Origin: Nitrincola sp048264025
GTDB taxonomy: Bacteria > Pseudomonadota > Gammaproteobacteria > Pseudomonadales > Balneatricaceae
Assembly: GCF_048264025.1 (NCBI RefSeq)
Contig: NZ_JBLXDN010000013.1
Coordinates: forward strand, 1 to 64,000
Length of the DNA stretch: 64,000 nucleotides
Direction: 5' to 3'
Shown here in pieces: positions 7,640 to 16,542 of this stretch (position 1 is its first letter; each line of letters opens with the position of its first letter). The notes under the pieces were generated by a model. The model saw only the letters and a program-made list of their open reading frames with translations. It was not told where the DNA came from and searched no databases. Made by a program: the position numbers and the translations under genes.

Positions 7640-7933
7640 TTATGGGGCTGACCACCATGTGGGTTGAGCTATAATAAACCCTGTTAGTAACAGAAATACT
7701 GACCAGTATATGACAGCTAGCGTATTGTTTTTTTGAAAAAAATAAGATGTGCTCCATATAACCACACTGAAAACAGCTAACGCATAGTATACAAAACCAC
7801 CATAAACACCGATTCCTTTTCCGGAAAAAATAAAATCTCTAAAAGAGAAAATTAGATCAACTGCACCACCAACAAGAACAAGTAACGCAAAAAAATAAAT
7901 AATATAAGAAAAATTTCTTTTTGTTAAAACCAT
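7640..7933 (-). CDS. small four-helix membrane protein, unknown
   Basis: The 97-residue protein has hydrophobic stretches at about 8-27, 40-60, 68-85 and 78-95, so probably three or four membrane segments and little else. Its ATG overlaps the last base of the broken alpha/beta hydrolase gene, so the two were co-translated. Small polytopic partners of this kind can be immunity proteins for secreted lipase effectors. That role is inference from position and nothing in the sequence proves it. Confidence 0.6.
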   Translation of the reverse strand: MVLTKRNFSYIIYFFALLVLVGGAVDLIFSFRDFIFSGKGIGVYGGFVYYALAVFSVVIWSTSYFFQKNNTLAVIYWSVFLLLTGFIIAQPTWWSAP

Positions 7934-8604
7934 TATCTAAGCCCCAACCTATATAATTCTTCTGCCAGAGATTCTCTTCGTTCATCCCCTGCAGGACCTT
8001 TCTCGGCATAATAAAAATATCCACTTGATGTTTTCATTTGTTCACTGAGAGTATACGTACTCAAAATTAATCTGGGTGTAGTCATGCCTGCATAAACTGG
8101 GTCACCAAATTCATCCAAGTCAATAACAAAAACATTTTTAATGTTTGTCATACCTTTTACGATGCTTAAAAAATTGTCGCTGATAGGACTACCAATTAAA
8201 ACAAGATGATCCACATATGATCAACTTCGCGCATATTTAACTGCTAGTTGAGCAGCTATTAATGAGCCATATGAATAGCCAATTAAATTGAACTGTTTAT
8301 GTGAGTTTGGGTATACTCGGAGCAACATAGGAAACCTAGGGTCATAATTTCTTCCGAATAAGACACCTATTGAAGCATCCATGTGTTGACCTCCAGACCA
8401 TTTTTCTCTATCTAGATGTATGGCGCTCCTTACACCTGCTTCGTGGAGAGCACTGATCAACTGTGGGATATATACTCCATCGAGTCCGGCACCGCCTAAA
8501 AAGTAAGTTCCTTTGATGTACTCCCCCGGTTGAACACAGCACTTTCCTTTCAGAGGACCAAAAGTCCCAGCTTGATTTATGTGCGTGATCTCTGCAAATT
8601 GCAT
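7933..8604 (-). pseudogene. alpha/beta hydrolase, interrupted by in-frame TGA
   Basis: The first part (8604-8221, 127 codons) carries the nucleophile elbow GYSYGS. After TGA at 8221-8223 the same frame continues as SYVDHLVLIGSPIS and runs to 7933. Joined, it is a single hydrolase of about 223 residues, probably lipase- or esterase-like. Where related proteins would carry a catalytic His before the FYYA segment, this one reads SGYFYYAEKG, so that His may also be lost (recalled pattern, not aligned). The second half has its own ATG at 8214 but no ribosome site of note. The neighbouring small membrane protein suggests an effector-immunity remnant; that is inference. Confidence 0.65.
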
Positions 8605-8690
8605 ACTTTCTCCTTTATTGCATCAGCTAATGCGCCTGTCGGATTAGACATTTTGAACTCAAAATTCCCAGCATCGACAGTTCCTTCATT
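8605..8690 (-). pseudogene. C-terminal tail of a lost gene upstream of the hydrolase
   Basis: A different minus-strand frame reads NNEGTVDAGNFEFKMSNPTG, then ALADAIKEKV, and continues past the hydrolase start before stopping. It looks protein-like (no low complexity, normal codons) but is closed upstream by a stop near 8700 and has no suitable start. It is probably the end of a gene that once overlapped the hydrolase. I do not recognise the family. Confidence 0.3.
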
Positions 8691-8837
8691 ATTCTGTTAA
8701 TTGTGACCTGCTCATATCAGTGAACCTTTCTACTCATTCAAACAGCCGATACTCATTCTCTAAAGCAGTCAGCCACTCTGCTAATCTATTCATTTACACA
8801 AACATCCAGTTCTAGATTTTCCAGAAGTATCGCTTCT

Positions 8838-9080
8838 TCACCGCACACTCCGGTGGTGGTGCCCCCACACTCCCATCTGCGTTTGTAGCTGAAATACACC
8901 CACCCACCAAGTTATCGGATAGTTATAAGTGCCCTTTAAGGAACGGGACCATGCAGCCTCGTTACCTCTAGCGAAATTAATAGTGAAGTGTGTAAACTCG
9001 TGAGACTGAGATGACTGAATGTTCTTAAGAACAGTTTCAATATCCCGCTTTTCAGAAATGTTTATGTTTAAATAGTTCAT
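8838..9080 (-). CDS. hypothetical 80-residue protein, doubtful
   Basis: The start MNYLNINISEKRDIETVLKNI is plausible and has an AGGA-like ribosome site before the ATG, but the C-terminal half (TWWVGVFQLQTQMGVWGHHHRSV) looks like out-of-frame sequence. It may be the head of a longer gene that lost its end through a frameshift. No family is recognised. Confidence 0.35.
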   Translation of the reverse strand: MNYLNINISEKRDIETVLKNIQSSQSHEFTHFTINFARGNEAAWSRSLKGTYNYPITWWVGVFQLQTQMGVWGHHHRSVR

Positions 9081-9483
9081 AATGCGTCCTTTCGTTTTAA
9101 CTTGAGTGTGTCGGTAATTTGCAACCCAAGTTGTCCATATTCAGATATTTCTATAAAACCAGGCACGCTACCGCCCAACCCTTGCTCAATCACAAATGGG
9201 GTATATCCAGATTATCCATATGGATTAAAACAAGCAAATTCGCATATTGCAAGGCTTGCTTGGGATCTGAAGTTATGTTGTTCGGAGTTTTGATGCAGTA
9301 ACCACTTCCAGCCGCCTCTGCTCATCCCGAACCAGCTTCGTGACCATAAACAGTAATGGTGGCTCCTATGCGAACGGAGAGCGACTAACTCATTGCCGCC
9401 GTGCGAAGCATGCTTCCCAGTGCTATAATCTATTCGTACCGCTAGCGCAGGAGCGCTGCAACTTACTGACAAGCAAGGATGCT
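9081..9483. repeat. decayed duplicate of the 2.35-2.68 kb segment
   Basis: GTATATCCAGAT at 9201-9212 and GGATTAAAACAAGCAAA at 9222-9238 repeat 2350-2361 and 2372-2388. Farther on, minus-strand bases 9345-9298 read MVTKLVRDEQ and then jump to a GGWKW end, which is the small Trp-rich protein (2468-2683) with its middle deleted. The plus strand here reads GVYPDYPYGLKQANSHIARL to a TGA near 9293, the end of an unrecognised gene. The two copies are in direct orientation and bracket 7 kb of accessory DNA. Confidence 0.6.
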
Positions 9484-10362
9484 ATGATGTCAAACCTCTC
9501 GAAATTCTCAAAACTACCTCGCGTTTATTTTATTGTTCTGTGTGTTGGCGCTTGTGCCCTGTTCTCTGTGAAATCTTCAGCACAGGTACAACTGGCAAAG
9601 GTTTATGACCAGGATAGTACCGTCACCATCAGCGACTATTTAGTCAGTGAAAAATATGATGGTATAAGGGCTATCTGGACGGGCGAACAACTGCTGACCC
9701 GGCAAGGCAACCCGATACCAGCGCCTAATTGGTTCACCGCGCCCTTACCCGCGGTTTGGCTGGATGGTGAGTTATGGACACAACGTCAGGATTTCGAAGC
9801 CCTAAGTAGCATCGTACGCACCCAAACAGCCAACGATGACCGATGGCGCCAGGTCAGTTATATGGTTTTTGATATGCCTGATGCCCAGCTCCCCTTTGAG
9901 CAACGTTACAAAAACTATACCGACTTAATAGAGCAGATAAATGCAGCGCATATCAAAGCCATACAACAGCTGCGTTTTGATTCCAATCAGGCGTTAAGTG
10001 AACATCTGCAGGCTCTTGTTGAAAGCGGCGCAGAAGGCTTGATGCTGCATTTAGCCAGCGCACACCATCGGTCCGGCAGAAGCGATGCGTTATTGAAGCT
10101 AAAGCCTTATTTTGATGCCGAAGCCGAGGTGATTGCGCATTTGCCCGGCCAAGGCAAATACACCGGCATGCTAGGCGCTCTACGAGTGCGAAATCAACAA
10201 GGCATTGAATTTTCTGTCGGCAGTGGATTCACTGATGCCGAACGCGCCAATCCCCCGCCTATCGGCAGTACAATTACCTATAAATACCACGGCTACACCA
10301 ATAATGGTCTGCCCCGCTTCACCAGTTTTTTACGGGTTCGGGGCGATAGGCAGCACGAATAA
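9484..10362 (+). CDS. exported ATP-dependent DNA ligase (LigE-like)
   Basis: The protein has 292 residues, with an N-terminal hydrophobic signal (residues 12-33, ending SSAQ). It joins nicks by adenylate transfer. The motifs are present: motif I K57-YDG with the AMP-binding lysine, motif III LDGELW (93-98), motif IV EGLML (184-188) and motif V LKLKP (204-208), then an OB domain ending near TSFLRVR. This is the minimal ligase type with a leader peptide (LigE/Lig B group) proposed to act in the periplasm, perhaps with DNA uptake. AAGGA at 9474 supports a start at 9484 or 9487; longer in-frame starts upstream lie in decayed repeat sequence. Confidence 0.87.
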   Translation: MMSNLSKFSKLPRVYFIVLCVGACALFSVKSSAQVQLAKVYDQDSTVTISDYLVSEKYDGIRAIWTGEQLLTRQGNPIPAPNWFTAPLPAVWLDGELWTQRQDFEALSSIVRTQTANDDRWRQVSYMVFDMPDAQLPFEQRYKNYTDLIEQINAAHIKAIQQLRFDSNQALSEHLQALVESGAEGLMLHLASAHHRSGRSDALLKLKPYFDAEAEVIAHLPGQGKYTGMLGALRVRNQQGIEFSVGSGFTDAERANPPPIGSTITYKYHGYTNNGLPRFTSFLRVRGDRQHE

Positions 10363-10498
10363 GGATTCGCTCTGATCCACTCAAAAATTCTTTAGTGATC
10401 AGGTAGGGATCTGTTTCACGGTAAGCGACTTCCCGAATACCCTCTTCCTCGAACTGATACAGAGTGGCACCGGGAGATGCCTTAAAACCAGACAGCAA
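10319..10498 (-). CDS. possible 59-residue protein overlapping ligE end
   Basis: From a TTG at 10498 the minus strand encodes 59 residues of protein-like sequence (ATLYQFEEEGIREVAYRETD, then PYLITKEFLSG). The final 44 bases overlap the 3' end of the ligase gene on the other strand. It follows the 147-residue membrane protein with an overlap, so it may be the last gene of the ynb-type operon, or the end of a truncated gene. No family is recognised. Confidence 0.35.
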   Translation of the reverse strand: MLSGFKASPGATLYQFEEEGIREVAYRETDPYLITKEFLSGSERILIRAAYRPEPVKNW

Positions 10499-10925
10499 CA
10501 GCCGTCATTAGCAGCTGCATCACCATGCAGATTAGCTGCAGACGCAACAGTCGTAGGGCGCCAGCGCGCCGGTTGCTCAGGTCTGTTTTGATATCTGTTG
10601 CAGCTACGCTTCGACCCACCTGCTTATCAAAGGCGTTCAGGTCCGCCTTGGGATCGGCACTTCCGTGCCAGCGATTGGCCCAGGTGCGGAAGATATTGGC
10701 ATCAAACCTTACCCGCAAAGCAAAGTAAACCTGCAGGAGTGCCATAGCCATTGCTGCCAATAGCAGAGGATGACTCACCGAGTGCCCTAGCAACCATAGC
10801 AGCAGCAGCCCCAGCATCAATAAGGCAACACTGATCTGGGCTATATAAGAGCCGATATTGAGCAGGCTTGCGGTAACGGCGGCTTTGGCTGCCAGGGTAT
10901 TGAGCTCTTGTTCAGGTGGGGTCAT
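10482..10925 (-). CDS. hypothetical membrane protein in ynb-type operon
   Basis: The 147-residue protein has membrane segments at about 25-50, 55-75 and 125-147. A charged middle holds RTWANRW and DLNAFDKQVGR. Its ATG overlaps the end of the PAP2/phosphatase gene by 14 bases, so it belongs to that operon. The family is not recognised. A helper of the lipid-processing proteins upstream is likely from context only. Confidence 0.65.
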   Translation of the reverse strand: MTPPEQELNTLAAKAAVTASLLNIGSYIAQISVALLMLGLLLLWLLGHSVSHPLLLAAMAMALLQVYFALRVRFDANIFRTWANRWHGSADPKADLNAFDKQVGRSVAATDIKTDLSNRRAGALRLLRLQLICMVMQLLMTAVAVWF

Positions 10926-12249
10926 GGTTAGGTGCCTTCAATATAAGTGCCTTCAATACCTGACGATGTGTTTCCTTGAAGACGACCTGTGGACGACCTG
11001 CTTTAATCATCCTTATCGCGTTGTTGACACTATCGGCCCGACCGCTGAGTAACAACCAAGCCGCTACAGTTAAGGCACTGCGAGAGTAACCCAGAGCACA
11101 ACAGACGAGGATACGAGCTCCGTTTTGGTGAGCTGTTTCCAGTGTATCTGCCGCCTGTTTGAGCGTGTTTACATCAGGCACAGTCAGATCGAGCATCGGA
11201 ACACTGTAGCGCTGGGTAGCCGTGCGTGGTGAGTCGAACTCGGCGGTCAAATCCACGAGGGCATCAAAACCACCTCGACTCAGTTCAGACGCCGTTGGTA
11301 TGCGACCCAGCCAGACTTTATCGGTGATTTGATTGGCTGCCGGCTGCTGGCGTGTCCAGAGACGACTGTTGATCCAAGCCCCCAGCCGATAGGGAGCCAG
11401 TAACCAGCGTACAGCAACAGCTTGCTGCCCATCCTGCTTCTGGAAGCCAGCCGCACCTGCCCAGGCGTAATTGATAGCAACCAGTGTCAGCGCAGCAGCC
11501 GGCCACATGGCCAGCAGTGCCCATCCACCCAGCATGGCGATCAAGGTACAAATGACTGCACCAAGCAGATAGCTGAGAGCAAGCTGCGGATGGCTACGAC
11601 GCGCGCCCTTGCGGATAAGGAGTGGCGAGTCGACCCTATCAGGCCACAACCACAGGCAGAGAAACCCGACAAGCAAACCAGTCGGCACATCGATGAAATG
11701 GTGCTGCCAGGTGGTGAGCACAGAGACAGCCACTAACACAGCCCAACTATGCCATACCCATCGCATCTCAGGACTAGCACGCCTCACCAGCGCCCACCAG
11801 ATGATGACCAGCAGACTGATATGCAGAGATGGAGCCTGATTGTAGGGTAGATCAAAACCGGCCAGGAGATCGAAGAACGTACCGAATATGCCGGTCGTTT
11901 CAGGTTTCTCACCGGAGAAGCGTAGCGGAAAAAGGATAAAACAGCTCACAGAAATCAACTGTGCCGTTAATAGCCGCAAGCCGTGATGATTAACCTCTCG
12001 TGGACCGCGACAAGCCAGGAAAGAGAAGCCATACATAAGGTCGATGGACCAATAGGGCAAGATAGTCCAGGGAAGAAAAGGGATCACCCACTCCCAGGCA
12101 AAAACAATACTCTCCGTCACCCCACGACTGGCAGCCCATTGATTGCTCCAGCCGTAGCTCAGAAAAAATAGGGGTGCCAGCAGAACCAGCCAGGCGAGAC
12201 TGTGCTTTAGCCGAATCGACTCGCGAACAGGCGTAGCAACCGTATTCAT
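10912..12249 (-). CDS. ynbD: PAP2 and dual-specificity phosphatase fusion, YnbD-like
   Basis: From the ATG at 12249 the protein has 445 residues. The N-terminal 230 residues are a multi-pass PAP2-type domain (PSLHIS and HHFIDVPTG motifs resemble the lipid phosphatase pattern). The C-terminal 130 residues are a dual-specificity phosphatase with the P-loop C-C-ALGYSRS (VCCALGYSRSALTVAAWLL). The order matches E. coli YnbD. The start at 12249 overlaps the upstream stop as ATGA, favouring it over the in-frame ATG at 12291. Substrates are unproven; phospholipid headgroup chemistry is inferred. Confidence 0.85.
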   Translation of the reverse strand: MNTVATPVRESIRLKHSLAWLVLLAPLFFLSYGWSNQWAASRGVTESIVFAWEWVIPFLPWTILPYWSIDLMYGFSFLACRGPREVNHHGLRLLTAQLISVSCFILFPLRFSGEKPETTGIFGTFFDLLAGFDLPYNQAPSLHISLLVIIWWALVRRASPEMRWVWHSWAVLVAVSVLTTWQHHFIDVPTGLLVGFLCLWLWPDRVDSPLLIRKGARRSHPQLALSYLLGAVICTLIAMLGGWALLAMWPAAALTLVAINYAWAGAAGFQKQDGQQAVAVRWLLAPYRLGAWINSRLWTRQQPAANQITDKVWLGRIPTASELSRGGFDALVDLTAEFDSPRTATQRYSVPMLDLTVPDVNTLKQAADTLETAHQNGARILVCCALGYSRSALTVAAWLLLSGRADSVNNAIRMIKAGRPQVVFKETHRQVLKALILKAPNHDPT

Positions 12250-14009
12250 ACTAGCTGGCGTCGTGCAATCGATACGGTAAAGATGCCCCACTCGTCAATA
12301 CGCTGTTCAATCTTTACAAAACCGGCCTGACGTACTAACTGATCCATTTCTGCTTGAGTGCGGCGACGCATAACCCAGGCATCACCATCACGATGACTGG
12401 TGAGAGCCCGCGCAATCATCTCCAGTTGTGGATGCCAGGGCTGACCTGTGTAGATAAGATAACCACCCTCTTCGATGGCCTGCGCCATGCCTGCCAGGGA
12501 AGCCTGCACCATATCGTTATCCGGGAACAACTCATACAGGCCTGAAACGATGCCTAGTGTGGTTCCCGGCTGTGCATTGGCAACGGACTCGGTGTTGAAA
12601 GCATCACCTTTCTCAAAGCGAATCCAGTCTGACAGGCCTCGTTCTTCGATCAGCCGTCCGCCATCACGCACGTTGATATCAGAATAATCACGCAACAGCA
12701 CCCGGTCGGATGTATCGGCCTCATGGGTTAGCGCATCAAGTACATAGCGGCCATGACCAGCAGCGATATCGAGCACCTTTACCGGTTTGCCTTCCTCGCG
12801 CAGCTTAGCTCTGACCTGACGCAACAGCGCTTCCATGTTCACCTTGCGCTGGCGAATGCCACGCCAGCCAATGGCATTCAGATAGTTTTTGTCCACCAGG
12901 CGGCCGATAAAGCCAATCCCGCCAGGCTGGTTTCGATAAACATAATCAAGCGAACTACCCGAGTCGAACCCGGTGCGATAACCCAGGGCGATACCATCTG
13001 AAACCATACCTGACCAATGCAGTCCTTGGCGGTAACGCTTCCACCACCAGTTCTTAAAACTCCCTTTGGGTAACGGTGCAGAGAGTTGCTGGGACTCTTC
13101 AAAGGTATAACCCTGGCGGTCAGCCTGTGTCAGATCTACCACAGGTGCAGGCTCATCGAACTGACGCTGTATGAACTGACGAATCAGCGCCACAGCCTGG
13201 TCACGGTCCGCCTCACCCAGCGTGTCATGGTAGAAACCTTCAAGTAGATGCATTTCCTTGACAGAGGAGCCGAGATTATTGAAAAAATCGATTTGTGGCT
13301 GCTGCTCAACCACCCAGTCTGAACCCGAGATCAGCAGTTGCGTGGGTAGGGTGATGGCTGCTGCATCGACAACTACACGCTCTGCTGCCTCGTAGAGACC
13401 AAGCAGGATGTTCACTGAGATCGCCCGGGCAATCAGCGGGTCATTATCGAAGCTGGCCTGACGTTCCGGATCATGCGTAAGGAGTTTCGACTTAACATAG
13501 CTGTTGACGAAAAAGTTACCGCGTATTTTCTGCAGCAGTTTGAGGCCCAGCCGTGCAAAGGGCACATAGAGCTTCACCTTGAAAGCGGGTGAAGCCAATA
13601 CCAACGCCCGTACTTGCGGTGCATAATCGTGCGCCCAGGTGGAAACCAGTACCGCTCCCACGCTCTGTGCCAGTATGACCATATCTCCCTGATCGACTCC
13701 ATGAGTCGCCTGGATATGGTCAATGAAGGTTTGTACATCACGTACCGAGGTACCGTAACTCGGGGAAAAACCACGTTCACCCGGCGAATGACCATGGCCA
13801 CGAGCATCCCAGGCAAAAATATCGAAATCGTCTAGAGCAAGTTCTTCAACCAGATGCGCCATGCGACCTGAATGTTCATGGCCGCGGTGGAACATAACTA
13901 CGGCACCCCGCCTCGCCCCTGTCGCTGGCCAATGACGGTAGAAGAGCTCAACACCGTCGTATGTGCTGAAGTAATTCTCGCTGGCGATGGGATTTGTCAA
14001 CATATCCAT
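12246..14009 (-). CDS. ynbC: alpha/beta hydrolase and SAM methyltransferase fusion, YnbC-like
   Basis: The 587-residue protein has two catalytic halves. Residues 1-285 are a monoacylglycerol-lipase-like hydrolase: MFHRGHEHSGR oxyanion region, nucleophile in AQSVGA, D in ISGSDWVV, H in LLEGFYHDTLGE. Residues 290-587 are a class I methyltransferase-like domain with VLDIAAGHGRYV as the SAM-binding loop. This is the architecture of E. coli YnbC. It starts the operon ynbC-ynbD-147 aa. ynbA and ynbB homologues are absent upstream, where an IS remnant lies, so the operon may have lost its first genes. Confidence 0.87.
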   Translation of the reverse strand: MDMLTNPIASENYFSTYDGVELFYRHWPATGARRGAVVMFHRGHEHSGRMAHLVEELALDDFDIFAWDARGHGHSPGERGFSPSYGTSVRDVQTFIDHIQATHGVDQGDMVILAQSVGAVLVSTWAHDYAPQVRALVLASPAFKVKLYVPFARLGLKLLQKIRGNFFVNSYVKSKLLTHDPERQASFDNDPLIARAISVNILLGLYEAAERVVVDAAAITLPTQLLISGSDWVVEQQPQIDFFNNLGSSVKEMHLLEGFYHDTLGEADRDQAVALIRQFIQRQFDEPAPVVDLTQADRQGYTFEESQQLSAPLPKGSFKNWWWKRYRQGLHWSGMVSDGIALGYRTGFDSGSSLDYVYRNQPGGIGFIGRLVDKNYLNAIGWRGIRQRKVNMEALLRQVRAKLREEGKPVKVLDIAAGHGRYVLDALTHEADTSDRVLLRDYSDINVRDGGRLIEERGLSDWIRFEKGDAFNTESVANAQPGTTLGIVSGLYELFPDNDMVQASLAGMAQAIEEGGYLIYTGQPWHPQLEMIARALTSHRDGDAWVMRRRTQAEMDQLVRQAGFVKIEQRIDEWGIFTVSIARRQLV

Positions 14010-14047
14010 GGTATTTCATCCTTTTTGTTTGAGGCTTAGGGTTCCAC

Positions 14048-14148
14048 TCAATGCCTCTGCTGCCCTTGGGGCGCACTCTTTTCAGGGTTGTGAATCATGC
14101 ATTGCAAATATACGTTGGATTTGCCCCAGAGGGCAAACCGATTCAGTT
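14048..14148 (-). pseudogene. IS1182-family transposase tail, second remnant
   Basis: The minus strand reads LNRFALWGKSNVYLQCMIHN, then PEKSAPQGQQRH and a stop at 14048. This is the last 32 or so residues of the same transposase type as the remnant at 5553-6015, whose end reads LNRFTLRGKSKV...QGQQRH. It lies 38 bases upstream of the ynbC start. Only the tail remains. Confidence 0.75.
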
Positions 14149-14323
14149 TTTAAAGCATGACCCAAATCAAAACCTATTGATCTGACTTATACCGTTTAAA
14201 AATGACCATCTAAATTAAGCCTAAAGTTTCACTATAAATCGACTTTAGTACAGGTCTAATTTGTATCTTTACAGCTGTATAATAAAAAATCGAGTTTACG
14301 CTCATTTTTGAGGATTAAAGATC
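14149..14323 (+). promoter_or_regulatory. upstream region of the chemotaxis gene, possible FliA -35
   Basis: TAAAGTTT at 14222-14229 equals the sigma-28 (FliA) -35 consensus. Eleven bases later GACTTTAG (14241-14248) matches only half of the GCCGATAA -10 box. FliA control is usual for chemoreceptor genes. This gene is now broken, so the site may be decaying too. Confidence 0.3.
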
Positions 14324-16490
14324 ATGCTGCGTTCAATAAAAGCAAAAATAGCAGTTTCAGCTGCTATTGGTGTACTGGTAACAGTTTTCTTACTGATTAT
14401 ATTTAGCGTTTACTCATCAAGGCAATCTAGCTCTTTAGTTAGAATTGAAGTATCAGACCTTGTCACCAAAATAACACTCGAAAAAATGATGAGCATCGCA
14501 GCTGATTCATCAAAAAATATTGCCAGGAAATTAGAAAAAGGTCTTCAGGCTGCAGAAACCCTATCTAACGCAGCATCTGGATTGAAAGCATCCCAAACTG
14601 GGCAGACATCAGTAAATATAGACAGAGCAACCTTCAACACTATTTTGCAAAATGTGCTTGATGCGGACAAGGATCTTAACGGTGTTTACAGTGCTTGGGA
14701 GCCAAATGCATTTGATAATCTAGATGCGAGTAATGCCAACGGACAATATGGCAACAACCCAGACACAGGGCGGTTCACCCCTTACTGGGTTCGCGATGCC
14801 AGCGGACGAGTCGACGTGCAACCCCTGGTTGAATACGATTCGTTGGAGGCCCACCCTAATGGAGTGAAGAAAGGCGCCTGGTTTCAGGTTCCTAAATCCA
14901 CGTCGCGGTCCACAGTTACAGCTCCTTGACCTTATGTCGTACAAGGGCGAAATGTATGGTTAGCCACACTGTCTTCTCCTATTATGGTAAATGACAGATT
15001 TGTGGGTGTTACCGGTACGGATTATGATCTGGATTTTGTACAGAACCTAAGCAAAAGTGTGGCTGAATCGATCTATAAAGATGCGGCTATCGTTCGAATA
15101 ATCACGTCAGATGGTTTATATATAGCCGACAGCGGAAACGCAAATAACATCGGTCAATCCATTCAAGGGACCTCTTCTGAATTTGGTCAAAAAATCGTCG
15201 ATCAAATCAAACTTGGCGATATCGGCTACTTTATAGATGAATCCAATAATACTGTAAACGTTATTGCACCCATTATGTTGGGAAATACCAATATAAGTTG
15301 GGGGGGTAGCTATCACACTTGATAAGGCACTGGTATTGAGCGAGGTTGAAGATATAACAAGCAAGATTGACAGCCAAAACAAAAAAGATGCCATGTGGCA
15401 GGTTGTCATTGGTATAGTTCTGTCTGTCTTGGCTGTATTGGGCATGTTTATATTGGCAAGAAACATGAGCAAACCGATAATGAATGCTGTAGACATGGCT
15501 AAAGAAATTTCAAAAGGCTGCTTCGACCGACGATTAAATTACTCCAAAGAAGATGAAGTTGGTCAACTTTCTTTTGCCCTAGATAATATGGCAAATATTC
15601 TTAAATCTCATGCCGATATTGCAGAAAAAATTGCCAGCGGCAATCTCAACCAGACAGTCACTATGGCCGGAGTTGATGATCAGCTTGGCCTTGCTCTCAA
15701 AAGAATGCTGGATGACTTGAATCAACTGGTCAGTGACATTAAAACTCGGGCAGACATTATTGGTAGTAACTCTGATACGGTTTCGGTCATGAGCGATGAT
15801 TTGTCCAATGGTGCTACAGATTCCGCTGCCTCAGTAACCGAGATAAGTGCATCTATCGCTTAAATCGCAACCCAAATCAGGCAAACCGCCAGTAACGCTG
15901 AAAAAGCCAGCGGCCTTTCTCTTGCAAGCGCAGACTCGGCTGGTGACGGAAATAATCTGATGGAAGAACTGCAAGTCGCCATGAATGAAATCGAGACGGC
16001 TGGCAATGACATTAATGAATTCATTAAGGTCATTCAATCTATAGCAGAACAAACCAATTTGCTGGCACTTAATGCCGCCATTGAGGCCGCCAGAGCTGGA
16101 GAGCAAGGACGGGGGTTTGCGGTTGTCGCTGACGAGGTTCGTCAGTTGGCTTCAAGAAGTGCCGAAGCCGTTAAGAAAACATCCCTTCTGGTGAGTGCTT
16201 CGAACGAAAAAACCCGCAAAGGTATAGCCTTGTCAGCTCAAACGGCTGAGGCACTGCAAAAGATTGTCCAAAACACGCATGACGCAGCGTCCTTGGTCAG
16301 GGAAATCTCTTCTGCATCGATACAACAGTCTACCGGAGCTGAACAGGTAGGCATTGCAATACAGCAGATTGATGAGGTTTCACACCGCAATAGTCAAACG
16401 TCGGAGAAGTGCGCAATAGCGTCCAATGAACTGGCTCAGGAGGCCTCAAAACTTACCGCACTGGTAGGCCGATTTAATCTTAAAAAATAA
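14324..16490 (+). pseudogene. methyl-accepting chemotaxis protein with three lesions
   Basis: Originally about 722 residues: an N-terminal membrane segment (12-30), a periplasmic dCache-like sensor (to about 330), a second membrane segment (VVIGIVLSVLAVLGMFILA), HAMP, and a signalling domain with the hairpin EQTNLLALNAAIEAARAGEQGRG. Three defects break it. TGA at 14927 precedes PYVVQGRNVW in the same frame. A run of seven G at 15300-15306 shifts frame (six would restore SWGVAITLDKA). TAA at 15861 falls where the same frame resumes IATQIRQT and a Gln codon would differ by one C-to-T change. The conserved tip is intact, so decay is recent. Confidence 0.88.
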
Positions 16491-16542
16491 TGGATTGTAC
16501 ATGACCTAAGGTGCCAGGGATGGCACGCTAATGTTTATCACC

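Noticed and set aside
8221..8223. TGA read as selenocysteine
   Set aside because: No hairpin of SECIS type follows directly, the position is not a redox site, and the expected catalytic His position also looks substituted, so decay is simpler.
5200..9400. Integron cassette array
   Set aside because: Toxin-antitoxin pairs and small orphans suggested one, but genes point both ways and no attC-type core sites or integrase are seen.
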